This document shows positions 31,654-33,118 of a DNA stretch of 33,118 bases, piece by piece (within the stretch, counting starts at the first letter, position 1; each line of letters begins with the position of its first letter). The position numbers were made by a program, and so were the translations under genes. The stretch is from Bacteroidales bacterium (lineage in GTDB: Bacteria; Bacteroidota; Bacteroidia; Bacteroidales; Marinilabiliaceae): assembly GCA_004552385.1 (NCBI GenBank), contig SFOL01000008.1:1-33118 (forward strand), written 5' to 3'. The notes under the pieces are model-generated. The model ran no database searches. It was not told where the DNA came from and saw nothing but the letters and a program-made list of their open reading frames with translations.

Positions 31654-32727
31654 TCAATCTTTCTCCGCCTTGATCTCGGACGCGTAGCGCCAGACGGACT
31701 CTCCCCGCGCACGAGGACACACGAGCGTGACACCTGCGCGCTGAATGACCATATAGTCCTTAAGACCCTCGACGACGCAGACGGAGCCTCCGTCGACGTG
31801 GACGAGGCATCCGGAAGTGTCTTTCAGGAGCGCGTTGCCTGACACCACGGCGTTGCCATTGGAGTCCTTGACGTTCTGGTCGTATATGGAGCCCCAGCCT
31901 CCCAAGTCGCTCCACAGGGCGGACGTCATGCAGACTACGACATTCTGAGCCTTCTCAAGCACCGCATAGTCGACCGAGATGGTGTCGCACTGCTCATAGA
32001 CAGACCTTATCACGTCATCGTCCCATTTTGAGACCGGGAGTGCGTCAAGCGCGTCGAATGGTGACAGCACGGACGGCATGAACTTGCGCATGGCATGCTC
32101 GATGACTTCGGTCCTCCAGACGAAAACACCAGAGTTCCAGCAAAAATCGCCGCAATCAAAGAATAGTTGCGCCATCTCGGCATTAGGCTTCTCAGTGAAC
32201 GTCTTGACGGACCTTACGGTGTCGCGTTTGGCATCAGGAGCCTTGTCTCCCACCTGAATGTAGCCGTAAGCGGTCTCGGGGCGCGAAGCCTTGATGCCAA
32301 TCGTCACTATGTCGGGGTTCGAGGCGGCATATTCGACAGCCTCGTTCACTGTGGCTACGAAAACCTCATCGTTCAAGATCAGGTGATCGGACGGGGTGAC
32401 TACCATAGTTGACATAGGGTCGACCTGCTTTACCAGTGACGCGGCGAAAGATATAGCCGCCGCCGTATTGCGCTTGAACGGCTCGCAAAGAATATGATCG
32501 CGCGGCACATCGGGCAACTGCTCCTCAACAATATGACGGTAGGCCGCAAGAGTTACCACGATGAAGCGATCGGGTGTGAAAATAGGGCGGAAGCGATCGT
32601 AGGTGAGCTGAAGCATGGTACGCCCCACCCCGGCAAGGTCGAGAAACTGCTTGGGCTTGTATTCTTGGCTCAAAGGCCAGAGGCGCGTGCCAGTGCCTCC
32701 GGCAAGAATTACGCAAAAGTTCTGCAT
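31654..32727 (-). CDS. manC: mannose-1-phosphate guanylyltransferase
   Basis: Makes GDP-mannose from GTP and mannose-1-phosphate for fucose, mannose and surface-glycan synthesis. The start MQNFCVILAGGTGTRLWPLS at 32727 gives 357 residues, the usual size of the single-domain enzyme; the in-frame region before it is promoter sequence. Visible are the nucleotide-binding GGTGTRLWP (10-18) with KPKQFLDL, TPSDHLI, FTEKPN, WNSGVFVWR and a left-handed beta-helix-like C-terminus. No isomerase domain is fused. A run of nine T on the minus strand sits one base before the start codon. Confidence 0.96.
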   Translation of the reverse strand: MQNFCVILAGGTGTRLWPLSQEYKPKQFLDLAGVGRTMLQLTYDRFRPIFTPDRFIVVTLAAYRHIVEEQLPDVPRDHILCEPFKRNTAAAISFAASLVKQVDPMSTMVVTPSDHLILNDEVFVATVNEAVEYAASNPDIVTIGIKASRPETAYGYIQVGDKAPDAKRDTVRSVKTFTEKPNAEMAQLFFDCGDFCWNSGVFVWRTEVIEHAMRKFMPSVLSPFDALDALPVSKWDDDVIRSVYEQCDTISVDYAVLEKAQNVVVCMTSALWSDLGGWGSIYDQNVKDSNGNAVVSGNALLKDTSGCLVHVDGGSVCVVEGLKDYMVIQRAGVTLVCPRARGESVWRYASEIKAEKD

Positions 32728-32770
32728 GAAAAAAAAATGTGAGAATCGGCTAGTCGGGAAATCCCAATGA

Positions 32771-32778
32771 CAAATATA
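32771..32778 (-). promoter_or_regulatory. -7 box of manC (TATATTTG)
   Basis: Matches TAnnTTTG 44 bases before the manC start. No clear -33 element. Confidence 0.5.
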
Positions 32779-32836
32779 AGACCAAAAGGGCGTCCTCACA
32801 CCGCACCTGCGAATGTTGTGCAATATCGGCAATCCC

Positions 32837-33118
32837 TCACTTGACACGCACAGGACGTATGGGCAAACGAGAGGCTATATTGTGACGACTGACAGTGCAC
32901 GAGCCGTCGGCGTTGAGTGAAAGCGCATAAGCCCTATCGGACGACTCAGAGATGGAGCCTGACCAGAGCATAAAACTTGTAGACCTTGACACAAGCATGT
33001 CGTTAGAGTTGTAGTAGCCAGCAAGAGGGATAAAGATATAGTTGCCGTAATAGTCGCCACGGCCGAAAACCTTGTAGCCCTCCACCCCATTCTCCTCGGA
33101 TTTCTGCCAATCGCACTT
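32837..33118 (-). CDS. C-terminal part of a FISUMP-domain protein (cut by the window edge)
   Basis: The last 93 residues are visible; the frame is open to the right edge. NGVEGYKVFGRGDYYGNYIFIPLAGYYN, then a run of Ser/Trp/Ser (FMLWSGSISESSDRAYAL) and the terminal LPIRPVRV are characteristic of the Fibrobacter succinogenes major paralogous domain found in many Bacteroidales surface proteins. The domain is usually preceded by a lipoprotein signal and Ig-like repeats, which would lie outside the window. No function is established. Confidence 0.75.
   Translation of the reverse strand, partial: KCDWQKSEENGVEGYKVFGRGDYYGNYIFIPLAGYYNSNDMLVSRSTSFMLWSGSISESSDRAYALSLNADGSCTVSRHNIASRLPIRPVRVK

Noticed and set aside
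32729..32737. Run of nine A/T as a phase-variable coding switch for manC
   Set aside because: The tract is outside the coding frame, one base before the start codon; such AT-rich leaders are normal in Bacteroidetes.

Overview
The window looks like the chromosome of a GC-rich member of the Bacteroidales, possibly Muribaculaceae or Rikenellaceae; the genus cannot be fixed by reading alone. Supporting signs are Bacteroidetes-type promoter boxes (TAnnTTTG) ahead of many genes, weak or absent Shine-Dalgarno sequences, a tRNA-Glu/rpsT/tRNA-Glu block, an Rpn/PD-(D/E)XK 'NPTYDEVFKYLM' nuclease, a FISUMP-type C-terminus at the right edge, and a MlaE-MlaF pair without MlaD. Most genes are chromosomal housekeeping. 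I see no integrase, IS element, CRISPR array or phage module.

Layout. 1-1905: G-rich edge, then a methyl-accepting chemotaxis-type receptor (-). 1906-2569: gene-poor gap with one possible structured transcript. 2570-4653: secreted TPR protein and galE (+). 4739-5527: outer-membrane-type protein (-), divergent from an Rpn nuclease with a repeat-built coiled-coil tail (5670-6737, +). 6813-9146: secreted GH2 beta-galactosidase (-). 9299-13413: a minus-strand run ribE > rlpA > MscS channel > mlaE > mlaF, largely cell-envelope functions. 13718-14743: ilvE (+) with a strong terminator.

14964-19513 is the most unusual part: a compact plus-strand operon of a complete ketoacyl synthase, a stand-alone acyl carrier protein and two overlapping, paralogous FAD oxidoreductases of the CrtI/retinol-saturase type. 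It reads like a small dedicated acyl or polyene pathway of unknown product. It converges, with a 19-bp overlap of coding ends, on a LysR regulator that follows a split ThrE exporter. That exporter operon begins with a 48-residue membrane mini-protein (21807-21953) that is easy to miss.

21954-22572 is a gene-free gap, AT-rich on its left side. 22573-23157 carries tRNA-Glu, rpsT and an identical second tRNA-Glu under one promoter. 23327-27736 is a tight minus-strand run radC > upp > radA > nnr. metG, frr, a conserved protein of unknown function, manC and the tail of a FISUMP-domain protein complete the window, all on the minus strand.

Spot counts show that plus-strand genes use the ATA isoleucine codon much more often than minus-strand genes, which suggests strand-dependent composition.
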